Shown here: one piece after another, positions 41,001 through 56,000 of the stretch
How positions within the stretch are numbered: position 1 is the stretch's first letter
How the letters are laid out: each line of letters opens with the position of its first letter
Assembly: GCA_034687125.1 (NCBI GenBank)
Contig: JAQGBZ010000151.1
Coordinates: 81,339 to 145,338, forward strand
Origin: Neelides folsomi
Lineage: Eukaryota > Arthropoda > Collembola > Neelipleona > Neelidae
Direction: 5' to 3'
Length of the DNA stretch: 64,000 nucleotides
Notes under the pieces: generated by a model
The model's input: only the letters and a program-made list of their open reading frames with translations
The model's database searches: none
What the model was told of the DNA's origin: nothing
Translations under genes and position numbers: made by a program

Positions 41001-44000
41001 TAATAATCCATGCTAATCTTTCGCCTCCTCATTCTTTAGCACTTAAATGCCGAGAGAATGTTTTCCCTCAGGACTCGCTTAATTATTAAACCATATTAAC
41101 CTTCATAAATTATTTCTTGACCCTAGAGTGTGAACCTGTTCAAAAATCAGTCAAATGAAATACCACTAAAGCTAATCAACTCGACCACAAATCCACTCAA
41201 TAGAGTTTTTAACCATCTAAATAAATATAATTTATTCCCTTGTATTTTGTAGGAGTAGGTACATATTTTGTCTACGTATACGTATTTAGCTATTAGAATT
41301 GAACATATTAATTATGTATGAAAGTTACAATAATAATGAAAGGGGATGTTCTTTGATGTCGAGATACTGAAGAACTAAAGATGATATAAAGGATAAGATT
41401 TTAAAAATTATCAATCCGAATGAAATTGAAGTCAAAGCTGGAAAGCTGATTAGTCAAAATTCAAATTTTTTGTGGTAGGAAGGGCCAGCAGAATGAGAAG
41501 AATAAAAATTGGTTCATTTGAAAAATCTTCTCTTGAAAGGATGGGACTTGGAGGTGTGTTTAAAGATTAAAATTCTCCGGTATGTACAAATAATGCACAA
41601 TTGTTCCATGTTCTGAATATTGAAAGGCATAATGATAGGCAAGCAAAGCCGAGGTCTCAGTGCACACAAGAGATTCAGGTTTCTCAATTGAGACTTTCAA
41701 TAATATACATAAATTCAGCTTTTAACCTAGCTTTTTTATGCAAATGACCTCAGCCGAGTTGGTGTGTTGGGCGAGGAAGTGAAGTGGATGTCCAACTCAT
41801 TGTCAGCCATTCAGATTCCTGATTTGAACCTTGCTAATAAAACTCCACTCACTCAGACGTGACTTAAGAGAAAAGAGACCTCAATTAATCCTAGAACCTC
41901 AACGTGGAGAAATTCCACTATTTCTCACTCAAATCTGGAAATGGGGAGAGATGTTGAGTGAATTTGAGTAATTTAGTAGTCAATTGATTCCATTTGATTC
42001 CCAGATTATTATTCAAAATCCAGTGGGTGTGTAAATACAAAGGTTGTAACTTTTGTGAAAAGTCTGCTTTTTTCCGACCGTGTCAAGATTTACTATTTAT
42101 ACGAGAAGACTCGTCTGAATGCTAAAGACCCTTTCTCCTCAACTTATGCTCAAATGCTCTCAAGTTCTTAATGTTAGATAGCCTAAATACAACCTCTTGT
42201 TTATAGTAATATTATGCATAGGTAATGAACACATTTAATTTTCAAAACTCACCTAAAACTATGAAAAGGCAAAGGAATAAGAAAGTGAGTGGAAAGGGGC
42301 CAGTTTCTCTTTAAAAAAGGGGCCAGTTTCTCTTTAAAGGCCCTTATTGACCAAGGCCCTTTTCTTTGGCTTACTAAATAAGCATGTTAAATGTATAGAG
42401 TTTGGAGCAGGGAGTTTTCAGGTCGGGTAATAATAATGAAATAAATTTCTCTCCTTAAGAAGGTCTTCAGAGGAGTGAAAATAAAATGAGTAGTCAACGA
42501 CGGTCAAAGCCCAATAGTCCCTGATTTATTTAATGATTATTTTTATGATCATCTTCACTTGCATTTGTCTGGTTCGGGCCCGGACTATGTAGTTTGATTT
42601 ACTCAACTTGTAGGGCCAATGAGGTCCCTTTTGTGTTTTTAACTCTTCCTAATCGGCATATGGCTATGGTTCATCTCATTCATTTATTTACCATTCGTTG
42701 AAGGGTTCTAAAATGCAATTAGGAGGGTTGTGAAATGGGCAGTTAGCGATTCCTTTGAGCTCCTATGCCAAGGAATGCCTTAGAGCTTCTGACTCCTCAC
42801 AATTCCTGTTTCCTATCTGATCAATGCTCTTTTTTATTCATTCGGCCCTCGTCGAGTTGCTGTTGAGGGCTCGTTATGTGACCCAACAAACTCCGTGATT
42901 TATTCCTCGTTCCTCCTTTACGAGGGAGATGAGGCGCGGAGGGAAATCATCGGTTAAACAAACATTAGCTCGAGAAAACTCCAAATCACACTCAAAGCCC
43001 ATTAGAAAGAAGATCTATAAAATTGGGGGAATTGAAATGGATTACTTTAATAGTTTCGCATTCTTTGGCATTTTACTACATTTCTGTAGGTACAAAAGTT
43101 TCACCTTCATCCGCTTGGTTCAAGATCAATTATCACAAGTGGTCTGAGCTAAGAAATAAAAATTTCACTAGGAGCATTTAAGTGTTTTTCATATATTTTT
43201 TAAAGTTTGTTTAGGAATTGTAGGATCAACAAGTGGTTACACGACAGGAGAAATCCTTAAACTAGAAAAGAATTGGGGAGGGTAGAATAAAAAAGAGGTC
43301 GTAAATAATCAAAATCTCTTCATCTGAAGTGAGAAAAACGAAAAGGGATGATGCGACATTTTGCGATTCAAATCAAATTAAGTGTGAATAAAAACATTTT
43401 TCATGCCAAACAGCTCTATGAATTTTAATAAACTCAGAATTTTACTCACAATAAGTAAGGAATTAGGATGAGTAAATATATAGAAAAAGGAACAGATCTT
43501 TCTCGGTGAAGGCAAAATACACCTTTTTAGGATAGTAAAGTGCTTAGAACAATGAGTAATTGCATGTTCTGACGCTAGCAATTTGGGGTAAAAAGCCTGC
43601 AGACAAAAGTTGAAAACCCTCGTTGAACCCTTTAATTAACTCATTGTCAGCGATTTCCCGGTCTTTAATTTAGAGGTCAGATTTTGAGTTCAAAAATGGA
43701 TTTTACTGAAATCTAAAAGCTAAAAAGATCTCTGAAAATCTATAAAAAACCTTCTTTTACATTTATATAAGATTCCAGATTTACAAAATATATACCATAA
43801 ACCTAATTATTAGAAGAAGTAATGTATACCTATAATTCGTTATCATACTCATAATTAAGGTACAAGGTACAAAAAATATAAGTTATACTTTTAGTACTCT
43901 ACTTACTAACAATAAGTATTAATATTATTTTAAACTTTAATAATGGAAGAAAATCTCTTCAGTAATTTTTCAGCTCTTCTTTGTTGATTTCTGTTTCAAA

Positions 44001-47000
44001 AATGTTCATGTTTTAACGAAAAGGACCATTTAAGTTGAAATCCCCATTAGAACTAATCTGTTTTATTCACCTTTAAATTGAGTGGATGATTTTCCATTTA
44101 AAAGAGAATGGCGCTGCTGGAGTTTTCAAGGAAGTTAATTCCTTACGCGAATCACACTTTCTCACATGGTTAAGTTTCTTTTAATTCTTTTGTTTTAGCA
44201 AATGGCCATGTAAGGAGTCATTAAGAAAATCAATCATTGCGTTGATTCGTTAAATTGTATGAACGTTTTATACAATTTAAAACAATTAGGTCCTTGATAG
44301 CTTAAACATAGAACCTCATGTAGGTATTTAACTAACTTTTAAGTTATAAGTAAATGCAATTGTATAGTGCATGTAAGTGTATGTATACAACAGTTGAAAC
44401 ACTGTTAAGTATAGTGTGTTTAACAAATGGCCAAACTAAATACTAAGTTTATATTTGAATGAATACATTTAGCTTAGGTAGTTGGCTTTGTGATTTTGGT
44501 CTGAAATCAAGTCTCGTTAGTAAATAAGTAATTTGCCTATAATTGGACTGAATTGGTGAATTTCAAGCCTTTAACCAAATCCTTTAAGGTAAATATTTTT
44601 ATACCAAATAACATTTAAACATTCTTGTAGGATAAAAAGATGTAAAAGCTCAGGTTTAAAGTATTTAACAGACTTTTCCCTTCCTTGAATGGTGTTCTTT
44701 ATAAAGTATTTCCCCTTTAAATTTAATAGTTTCAAGTCAAAAGTCATTTCGCCATGTTCTCCAGATTTGTCATTCATTCAATGTCTTCAATTAACGTCAT
44801 GATCGCTATGGCAGATGGCAATCTGACTTTTAGAATTTGGTTTGGAACTTGACTCATTGAGGACAGGGATGATTTTCCAGCGACATTTGGATAACAAATC
44901 CTTTTTGGGACAATCAACTTTGATTTTCACATCATCATTAAAACCTTTAAAACAAGTAAGGAAAAAAATTGCCAAGAATCCTCAATGAAGATTTGGGGAT
45001 TCCCTCACTCGCAAAATCCCAACACTCTAAAGGTCATTGCATCAATAGAAGAAAATGATCGGCTTTTGAAAACCATTCTGTATTTATTTAAATTGAATAA
45101 TTAAATATTTCTTAAATTAACATGCTAAATGACTATCTGTCTATAATGTAAATATTACAGTGAATTGCGAACAATACTAGTCTGCCATCATGAATGAATA
45201 AATAGGGAGGCATTATTAATTGCAATCTGGCTGTGTGAAGCATAATGGATCAATATTCTTTATGATTCTTATGGGATTATACATCTGATGGATCTCTTGT
45301 CATCGCCTCTCTCATTCACTAAACAACCCTTGAGAATTTTAAAAACAAACAGATGTTGGAGATTCTTCTGTTTGACTTTGATTCCTTCCTTCTTTTATAC
45401 CTTACATTTGGAATTAGCACTAAAAAATAGAAACTGCAAACATGGTTATATAATATCTAGCTTCTCTTAAGAATCTCCCATTAAATATCCTTTCATATTT
45501 AACTACTAAATATACATACCTTATATGTACCATACATAACAGCTTATAACATGAATCTGACAATAAGTATCCTTATAGCTTTATATACATATTAAATATT
45601 TTACCATTTTCCATCACATAAGATAGATAGAAGTGGATAGAGACTTAGAGACGGATTTGTAATGGAGAATGTAAAGGAAGAGTGGAGCTGTTAAAGGCAC
45701 TCTGAAATAAGTTTTATCATTACATCGTTGTTGAAAAGGGCTTTTTAGTTGATCCGACCAACTTGAAGTTTCTTTGTTTGGGAGGAGCTGTAAAGATGAA
45801 AGCGCTTTCTGGACAAGGGACGAAAATAGGCTCCTTGGGCTAAAGTTCCCAACCTTGAAAATCCCTCTCTCAATTAACACATCCAAAAAGGATGAGGATT
45901 CAAAGGCCCGCACGCCTTCAATCTTCTCCGGAATGAGAAGCTCAGTTGACTATCACAAAGTTCATTAGAATGTCTGGATGAATTACCTGATATTTTTACA
46001 AACATTATATGTAATTTTTAAAAGATGCCTTTTATGCACTTGAATGCATCGAGGTTGGAATAGATTGCCTCGAAAAAACATCCTTTTATATTCTTGAACC
46101 TTTTTATATAGTAAACCTACTCTAGTATGAAGAAATAGCTATATATAAATTAATTAAGTAATTACTATGTATCAGCAATAATAAGAGGATAAGATATCAC
46201 AATATTGATATAATAACGATATTATAATAATTATCGTAATTTTAACAATATTATAAAATTCTACTTATATTTGTATTTATGATTATGAATAATTCTTATT
46301 GAAGTACATAATATGTATATTAGTTTCTAATTACGATAAAAATGTTTTTTAGTAAATGAAAAAGTACAACGTTACGTCTTTTGAATAATAAATTATTTAA
46401 TGAACTTTTATGAATTTCATCAAGAATATTTTCCTTCGTTGATATTCCTCGTTTCACTTAATTATGGAAGAATCTACAACATAAAAAGACAATAAAAGAA
46501 CAATGTTGAGATTATTTAACATTTAGATTATTTTAACTAGAATTCACAATGAGCTTAAAGCAGTATTAGCATATAAATCCAATAAGGACGAGGTAATTAA
46601 TGAATACTAAAGTTTTAAGGCTTCTTTTATTGGTTCTTTTCTCAAGGCTGGTTGGGAGACTTCAACGAAATGAATTTCTGCATTTGCATACAATTTCAAT
46701 ATAAGAGAAATTAAATTGATTCCCAATTTTTACTCTTAGACAAATTGTGGTGCTAAAAGTTGAAATCCAATTGCGTCAATTATCTATACGTCAAATAAAT
46801 TGTGGTTTACATTCAGGTTTAGATTCAAGTGGCATACATTGAATAGAGTATCATTAACATTTAGTAAATAAAATGATAACTTTTATGCATTGGTTAATAA
46901 ATCTTGGATTTAAATGGATTAGTTCTATTCACATTAAATCGAGTCTCTTATTGTTTCGTGGAAAGGTTGATGTGAAAGGTTTAAAAAATAGATTTGTTCA

Positions 47001-50000
47001 GCATTGAATTCAAGTTTTATTCAAATGTTTGAAGTCCAAGTGAGTCTCTTGTTCTCCTGAGATCCCGAGAGTCTCTCGTCAATTGTGAATGGTTTATAAA
47101 AGAGGCCGGATGACAGGACTACCTTTTAGTGTTGACTTTCATCCAAAAGTCACGAGAGGAATGAGGAGGAAAGATGAGGATGCAAGAAATCCCTCATCGC
47201 TCCGTTGATTACTTACTGCCTCGAGACTCATCTTCAAACTCTCCCTATCTTCAACCCTCATCCACTTCTAATCTGCTTGTATGAAATGTCTGGGAGTGTA
47301 TGAACAAGGAATTCCTTTATAATTCCATACAAATAGTAAAAAGCCTAACTGAAATTTGAACGTGCAATTAACGCTCAATTCCCTCTTTACAACCCTGGCT
47401 GTCGTCTTTGTCCAAATGAGCCTCTGACACTTACCAACTTGTACAATCTCTAGTACAAGGAACCAATGGAGCAATTCAGCCCAAAAGTGTTTGCTTTTAT
47501 ATAAATTCCACGATGTTGACAAGAATTGGAAAAGGTCCACATTTACAGATTGCAAAGCGTTCTTTACACAGGAATACTAAGAGTCAGTTGATTACGAATA
47601 GATTACCTGACTGGTTGTAAATTAACGGGATGGATCACCAAATATCAAACAATTGTTCTCCCATTGTCATCCAAGGAGAGAAAAGAGCAAATGTTGAATA
47701 CGTTCAATAGAAGAACTTTGCATTCTTCATTCAGACGACGTCCGCGAATTGAATGAGAAACAAAGTCATAATGGGAATTTTATGGGAGCTGTAAATCATA
47801 TGGGATTTACATACCTTTTCAATCGTCCTCCCTCCCCAATTGAAAAAAAGAGGGAATGGGATGAGAATTGGAGATAATAAAAGGAGGCTTCTTATCGCCA
47901 CCGCTCGCCCTCCACCCCAAGAGGGGCTAATAAGATGAGATCGTGTTTAAAACTAATTGCTTTCACGTCGGAGGCTAATAGGGGGCTCAATTGTGATGCG
48001 GACTTGTAAATGGCCTCTTTCAAACTCATTAAATACTAACTATATATTCTTCACAAGTGGCGAATAACTCCTGACCCTGCCCCCTTGGATTCTTTTCCAA
48101 AATCGGCCCTTTTCTTTTTGCCATTATATGATTAAATCAGCGGCGGCTTTTAAAAAACCCATCATCGCAACTTTTAATCACTCCAACTTTTAATTAGTCT
48201 TTTACCTTTGAAAAACTTGGTGCGACATGAAAAAGCCAAGTAATATGGAGGTTCAATACACTCCCTGATGATGAGATTCATATTACTTTAATACTTGTAC
48301 TTTAATGCATAAGAATAGTTAAAAGATCACTTGAGATTTATATAGCTAAAGTCTCTTTCTTCAAACAAGGCGAGATCATATAAATTTATAAATTTATGCT
48401 TGAGAGAATCTCAATGTTTAATCCGGCACTTTTCTCTTCATTTATGCTCGGAGTGGAATAATGCAAATTGTGTTAATCATTTGCTAGATAATATGCAAAA
48501 CCAGCTAATTTATCTTACCTGAAGTTTATCAATCAAGTTTTGAAGTTGTTGTTCAAACTCGTCTTCAATGTGACGAATAAGGCAAAGATTTGAACCAACT
48601 CAAAACTTCCCATGAAAGCCAATGAAATGAGAGATCTGTGTTGGGGATTGGAAGGACCAAAAGAAAGAAATTTTCCTGGTCATCCATCTAAATTGTAGTA
48701 AGGAGGAAAAAACGAGGGAAAATTCCAATCAAATGAGAATGAAAATGTGGAAGCCCGGTTGGAGAAACCTCAAAGCCAAGTTCATTTTGGATGCTTAGCA
48801 CACCGCATTGGCAATTACGTCCTTCGTCCAGAATACGGAGTTACTTGCGTTTGGTTGTAATATTGTAAGGTCTTATGTAACATCTTTTACACCGTAAAGG
48901 GTCTTTATTCCTTTCAAGCTCAATGGATCTCATCTTGAGGATTTTAACTTTTATTTCATTAACTCTGAACTAAACTTCTAAACCTTTGTTTGATGGATGA
49001 ACGGAGCCTTGAACTTCACTCCTTTCTTTCTCTCTTGTGACGTTGTGACAATGAAGAAGAATGGTTTATGAGAAAATACCCAACTTTTGATTCTCTCAAC
49101 ACTCTATCAAATTGTAATTAACTCCTTATAAATTACGTTGCATAAGATTCATTCGACCGTGTCTTGAATTAATCTTTTGGCAAAGACCACACTCACCTTA
49201 TTAAGAAGAAAAGTATTAAAATTTTACAAAAAATTACATAAGGATTACAGTCAATTTATACCAACCCAGAATTGTAATTCTCTGCATAGATGATCTTTAA
49301 TCCGATATAAATTCGTCAAATCTAATGAATGCACGAGTACCATATTGTAGTTTGGTTAATAATTACAAATGTTCTACGAATCCGGAATAAATAAATTTTA
49401 AAGGAATTTTGGATTCTTAAGTAGGGTTCATCTGATTCCTCTATTGGTCCTATGAAAAGATTATTGAAAACCATATGTCTATTATATAATATTTTAAGCT
49501 ATATTAAAGAACAGATTGAACAGTTATGTAATCCCCATCAAATTAAATTTTATGAACCAATGAATCAATTTGTGTGAATGTTTCAGATGCGTCATCATCG
49601 AATGAAGCAGCTCAACTGCATCAGCGATTGAAGCATCTCAGCTCAGAATTGGTCACTCTTCGGAGCATCCACGTGAATGGACAACAGAACGGCCCTCCGC
49701 TTCCTCACCATGCAGGGCAAATGACTGGGAACCACGCGAACAACAATAATGGTCCTCTCCTTCTTCGCTCTCAGACCTTCAATTCGGCCCCAATTAACGG
49801 GAACCACATTGGGGGAAACCAAGGAGGTTACCCGAACAAACCACTCCCACCGCATCCCCAACCGGGGAACAACGCGGGCTACAACCACACAACGAATCAC
49901 AATCAGAACAACCAGATCAACAACTCGGGAAACACAATTAGTGGAAGTTCAACGAACAACAATAACAATAACAATCCAGGAGCTTTCTATGTCAATCAAC

Positions 50001-53000
50001 AATTTCCCAAAGGTTAGCAATTATTCCATTATCAATCTTAATCAAACAATTCAGTGCCATGTTAATTATTATAATTATTATCATATTTAGTAAAGATTAT
50101 CCACTAAACTATTGATTTGTATTTTTCGCAAAATTATTTTTAAAAAATTATTTAAAAAAATTGAATAGGTAGAAAGGAAATTGAAAGATTAAATCCATAA
50201 TTGCCCAATAATATTTTAATTAAGCCCATAAATTTCAATTAATCCTGTCAATTAAATTGGACGATTAAATGCAAATTTTATTAATGAATTGGAACTGGTT
50301 GAAGAACGGAAGCTTGAATTTGATTTACGTAAACGTCAGCCATTAAGAAATATGTAATTTCATGAGAAAGTGAGGAAAGATTAAATTAATAATAACGCCA
50401 AAGATTTGCTCAAAGGTGAGGAAGCCACAGGAGCTTTAAAACGCAAAGGTTTTTTCCTTTCCCTTCATTAAATACTTTTCATATGCATATTTTTCAAAAT
50501 AATGGGAGAGGATGCATTTGTAGGATAATGGACAATATCCAATCTTATGTAAATCCTATCGTATAATATATTTATAATATATGCATTTTCTTATATAATA
50601 TTACATAGTTAAGCTATCTCTGACCACGCTACACAGACGCCCATTTAAGTAGATATATAAGGTTTTTATTGTCTGAGAATCAAAAACGGGGGTTGGAAAG
50701 GCAAGAAGATTTCTATGAGTCCTTGATTTATGCTTGTAAATATATGAATAATCTGATGGATAAATGAACTATCGAAGGAAGAGGATACATGCAATTATGA
50801 AGGGGATAATTAATTTACCCCAGGAAGCTTCTTGAGTTGAATATCAGTTCGTTTGTGGCTCCAGGAGAAGCAGGTTGTTCTTAAAAAGGCTTTTTGTTTT
50901 CAAGTGTGTGCTTATGAAGTGCAAAAGCAATGCATATCTTTTTCCTGCGAGTTTTGTCAACAAAAATCAAAAGGCCTAAACAAATATGCGAAGGTTTGTA
51001 TTCAAAACCTATTATATTTTTTTTTAATTAATACATTGTAACGTTTAATATTTCCATTAGAAGTGTCTGGAAAAATTGGCATGCAAGTTATGAGCTCAGA
51101 AGAGATATTTTATTGGAATTGTTTAATTTATTTGTTTTAGATGTGATGCGCGGGGGTGGATCGACGACATGTCCTTCCGAAGGGAAACCTTCTGGTTCAG
51201 TCATTGGAACTGCGACGACTTCAGGAGGCGACGTGAGCCCCTCAGAATCCTCCTTCAAATTATCTGCAGCAACGACAACAAGTAGCGGAGCAAAAGTTCG
51301 ACTTGCGGAAGTTGAGGATCTCATCCATCTCTCTGGCCCTTTGACTGAAGATGCCCTCATTCGGTGTTTGCAAGCAAGATGTGCTGCTTCTAAGTTTTAT
51401 GTAAGATATTTCCCCTTAAATTCCTATCATCAATCACATGCCTAATTCGGCTTAAAGGTTAAACAATGAAAAGCACTTAAGAAACTTAAAGTCGTGTTTG
51501 GTCTCAGTGTGACTTCCGAAATGGCAAACCCATCTTCAGATGTTTCGCATAAGAATGAGGCATTTAAGACTTTTGAGTAGATAAAGAGGCAATTCCCTTG
51601 CTTCTACATTTCTACCTTTTTCCCTGCATTAAAGCTCATAAGGACAATCAAAGTAATTCAGGAGGAGGAGATGAACGTTGTTGATGAGGCGTGGAGTTTA
51701 AACAGGAGCTTTTACAGTTTGACAAATTGTAATGATCGCTCCTGCTACAGCTTCTTAGGGTTGTAGAGGGTTGAAAGTGAATTTGGAAATAATGTTCCCC
51801 TCATTCTGAATTTATATAGGTTTTAATTACACAACATCCCCTCATGGATTTGAATATCATTATCTTCATTATACCATATTACATACTTACATCTTTAAAA
51901 GACAATGTTCATATTATATCCATATAAGTAATCATACATGTGTAATACAAATAGATTAAGTTTAGAGTGCTATGTGCTTGTGGTATATCACGATATATTT
52001 CAAATCCTTAATATTATGGTTGCATGACTAAAGAGTTGAAAACCAGAATTGACCACTAAGGCGCTAACATTAAGTTAAACCATCCACTGATTTTCCTTCT
52101 CTGGTTTCTTTTTTTCACTCCTCCTTAATATGCTGAATTGGTCCCATGAGGTTCTTTGCGTCTAACTAATTAATTTTAAAAGAATTTCTCCTCTAATCAA
52201 GCCATTAGAATTATTCCATTGGGAAGTAATAAATCATAATTTATTTTTCAATGTCAATTAGCGCATTAAAGAATTATTTATGATGAATTTGCTTCAAATT
52301 GTTCAAAACAGTAATAAATTCGTATTTCCCTTCTTCACACTAGCATAAATATGTACGCTTACTTTTATTATATTTAAGTAGCAAGGACGGCAAGGAGCGA
52401 AATAAAGCGAGAAAGTGAAGGGTTAAGTCGGGCAAATTGTTCATGTTTATGAACGGTTAAGAAACTGGAAATCAGTTTTAATTAGGACCAAGACGAGCCG
52501 TAGATTAAAGAAGCTTCAAGATGGAGGAAAGATACAAGGGACATTTACATATTTCTCTTTCAGCCGAGTTGTTGAAGTGAGGAATTGGAGGAGAATCGGC
52601 AAAGAGATGAAGAAAGGCGAGGATGGACATTAGCTTTACATTTCCAAGGCTTGACATTAAGGTTTTGAAAGTGCTTATTAAGCGCCGCAGCCCTCAGTAA
52701 TTAAAAGGTCGAATGCGAATCGAGCGAGAAACAAGTCTTGAAACTCCCGACAGGTTTGGCTTCGAGGTTTGAAATTCACAAGTCTCATCCACGGCGATGC
52801 GGAATGTCTGTTTGTTAGTTCTTTGATCAACCATTTGAACCTACTGGGGAGAAACCGCTCATTAACCACCAAAACACTCCAATCACTCCAATTCCACAAT
52901 CAATCCTCATTCTTTATAATTTCCACACATACAAAACATCTTTTGGTTTTTTCTTAACGCTTAGACTATGTATCAAATTGTAAAATTTATGTAAAATTCC

Positions 53001-56000
53001 ACATCTTTGCCGCCAATTCATTTGTACGAGGATTAACAGTACATAATCTAACGATAAATATTGTGTAGTGGGAATGTTTAAAATCCAGATTCAACACAAT
53101 CTACATACATAGTGTTTATGAAATCTAGATTCAATCCCATGTTTAAAAAATTGATGCTCATGAATTCAAGATTTATATGCATATCTTACATGTTACAACT
53201 TACTACGTATGAAGATCAGGTTCAATCGAACCACAAATGTTAATTTAATAAATGCCTTTAAATGCCTGAACATTCTTTCATAATTATACGGATGGATTTG
53301 TTTTGCAGGCGTACATGGGTCCGATTCTCCTTATGGCCAACCCGCTCAATGCCGTGGGAAATTCACTTACGCTGTCTTCCACCAAAGCGATTCCTCCTCC
53401 TTCTCCGGTCACCAAAGTGGTCCAAGAAGCCTTGAGACAACATGGAGATACGGGCTATCCTCAGGCCATCATCCTCTCCGGCGTTTCTGGATCGGGAAAA
53501 ACCCACGCGTCGATGTTCGTTCTGAGGAAGCTCTATGAATTAGCCGGGGGTGGAGTTGACACAGACGCCTATAAGCATTTATCCGCTTCCATCACTGTCC
53601 TCCGTTCATTGGGAACAGCACGGACGATTTCAAACACTGAAAGCAGCCGAATCGTATGAAAAAATTCACCAATAAAAATATTAGGTTTTACTAATAGAAG
53701 TTAATTGTAGTGTTTACGTAACCATATAATTTTAAAAATAGATTTATAGCAATTGATCTATAAATCTATTTTTAGTTATAAGGATTTTTTTCTAGTTAAT
53801 TTAAAATTCCCTATGACAAAACAATTAACTTCTAAAAGTACAATCTAATACAAAAATGAATAATTATACCTAATACATAATGCATCTAAGTATGCTGTCT
53901 ATTTGGTTAATTAGATAATTGAGATAATATAATTAGTAAAATAAAGTTTTCTAATGATGGTGTTTGAATAATTTAGGGTCATTTCATCCAAGTTGAAGTA
54001 TCCGACGGAAGTGTGTACAGAACCAAAGTCCATTGCTATTTCCTGGACCAAAGCCGGGTGGTCTCCACTCAACCCAATGAGAGGAATTATCACATATTTT
54101 ATCAAATGCTATCCGGGCTGACTCCAGAAGAGCGAAGTGAGTCCCAAATTGCTTTCGACTTAATTTTCTCACTTAATTATCTGGCTAATGATTGGTGAGA
54201 GGTTATGGACGAATTCCATAATTGCTTTTAAAATGAACTAATGAGGAATTTAACAGAGCCATAAAACTCTTAAAAACCTATAAAAATAATTGCCCAATAA
54301 TTCGAGAGCTGAGCTAATCACAGAGATTCTATTACGTATCTCATTATGCAAATCATTCTTTCAAATTCTCACATTTGTCGATAATGGGAATGAGAATTAA
54401 GAGATAGTGTAATGTAAGTACCATGTATTTATAATTTGTTGTGCTTTATGAAGATAAACTTCATCTTGGTGAGCACACGGTGGAGACTTTGAAGTATTTG
54501 AACTATGGCCAAGACCCTTCGGGACGGTCAGAAGGCGGACGGGCGAAGTGGAGCCGCGGGGACGAAGTGGAGGACGGCCGGCGGTTCATCGAGTGGAAAG
54601 CTGCCCTGGGTATGTGAAGACCAGTAGTTAAAGAACAACTCACGATTTCTTCCCCTCTGCTACCAAAAGATCATTTTCCGATGACGATCAATCAACTTCC
54701 CTGGGTTTATTTAATAAGGAATTTGAGAATCCTCTTCTGATCCTTTATGCAATGAAAATCCCATTGGATTATTTCCTACTTGTTCTTTGTTACTTGTTCC
54801 CGACCAGTTTCCATTTAAAAATCACGAATTGACTTCTTATCTGCTTAATTTCTCTATTAAACACACCACTTTCACGATTATCTCACTTCATGCATATTTT
54901 ATAATACAAATAGATTCCTGATACATCTTTTGCTATTCCTTATTATATAATCTTAATCTGTATTTTTTATATTATACAATAATTATTCTTTATAATCCTT
55001 TAGAGTAATATCTGCATTTAATATCCTACCTGTTTTCCATATGATATTATCATATATAATTCTATAATCTGTAGTAAGGTTTAGAATAAGTGGCAAGATA
55101 GTATTAATACATTAATACACTATCTGAATATATCGATATGTAATCATGTAATACTAGTAGTCTTAATCTTCATTTTGTTGTATATGTAATCTCTCCCTTT
55201 TGCATGAAGAGTCGTTGAGCAATTAAGTAGCAGGTTTATTACAAAGAATGATCAAGCGATAATAATTTAATAATATTGTAAATAAGTGTTAATGAATAAC
55301 TGAATAATTCTTTCATTTCAAGGCGTGTTGGGAATTCCGTTCCTTGACGTGGTCCGAGTGTTAGCCGCTGTTATCCTGATCGGAAACGTCCAATTCCTCG
55401 AATCCTCCTCCTGCTTGGAGTTGGACGTGGAGGTGAGAACCTTTTCATTAGATCATAAATTAGCGATCACAATAAGTTAAGCCCAGAGATAAATAAGCCG
55501 ATTCTCGACATGGAGATGAAAGCAAGAAGGAGGAGAACAACTCGTTGCCTCGAAATCCTCCCCCTCCAGCAGATTTGATTTGATTAGCGTGACCAAATTG
55601 GACCGCCTCGTTGTTGCTCCCTCATTTAAGGATCTCATTTAAGGATGTTGGGAATCCAAATTGAAATGAATCCAGATCAGATTAAGAGCTTCCTCTACTT
55701 GAGCCACTTGAGGTCATCGAGATATCTACAATATCTACGAATTTCCCTCTCAAGCCAACCCATTAGTCGCTGTATTTAGGAAAAAACTGGCCGACAATTA
55801 TTTTCCACTCGTACATTCCGTCATTCCCCTCGCGTGTGGGTTTGAGTGACAGTCGCCATTCTTCTCTGTTTGGGAAAATAAATGTGATTAAATTATAGGA
55901 TTCGATTCTCTCCTTTTAATTTATCGTTCGATTACACTTAAAAGGGGGTTCAAGGCGGATTTTTCCACTTGACGGATTGTAATATTAAAAGTATGTATTT

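Larger units (their letters stand above)
31001..49586. other. myosin intron 1, last part
   Basis: About 18.6 kb without a supported gene. GC-richer blocks at about 35640-36160, 37180-37970, 38860-39480 and 47840-48140 carry ORFs on both strands without splice-bounded structure. The most notable orphan ORF is 123 codons on the minus strand (33705-34076). I see no reverse transcriptase, transposase or terminal repeats. Intronic enhancers are the likeliest content of the GC-rich blocks. Confidence 0.45.

Noticed and set aside
50853-51041. possible cassette exon between myosin exons 2 and 3
   Set aside because: Cys-rich ORF with a donor-like GTTTGT, but no good acceptor and no resemblance to myosin N-termini.
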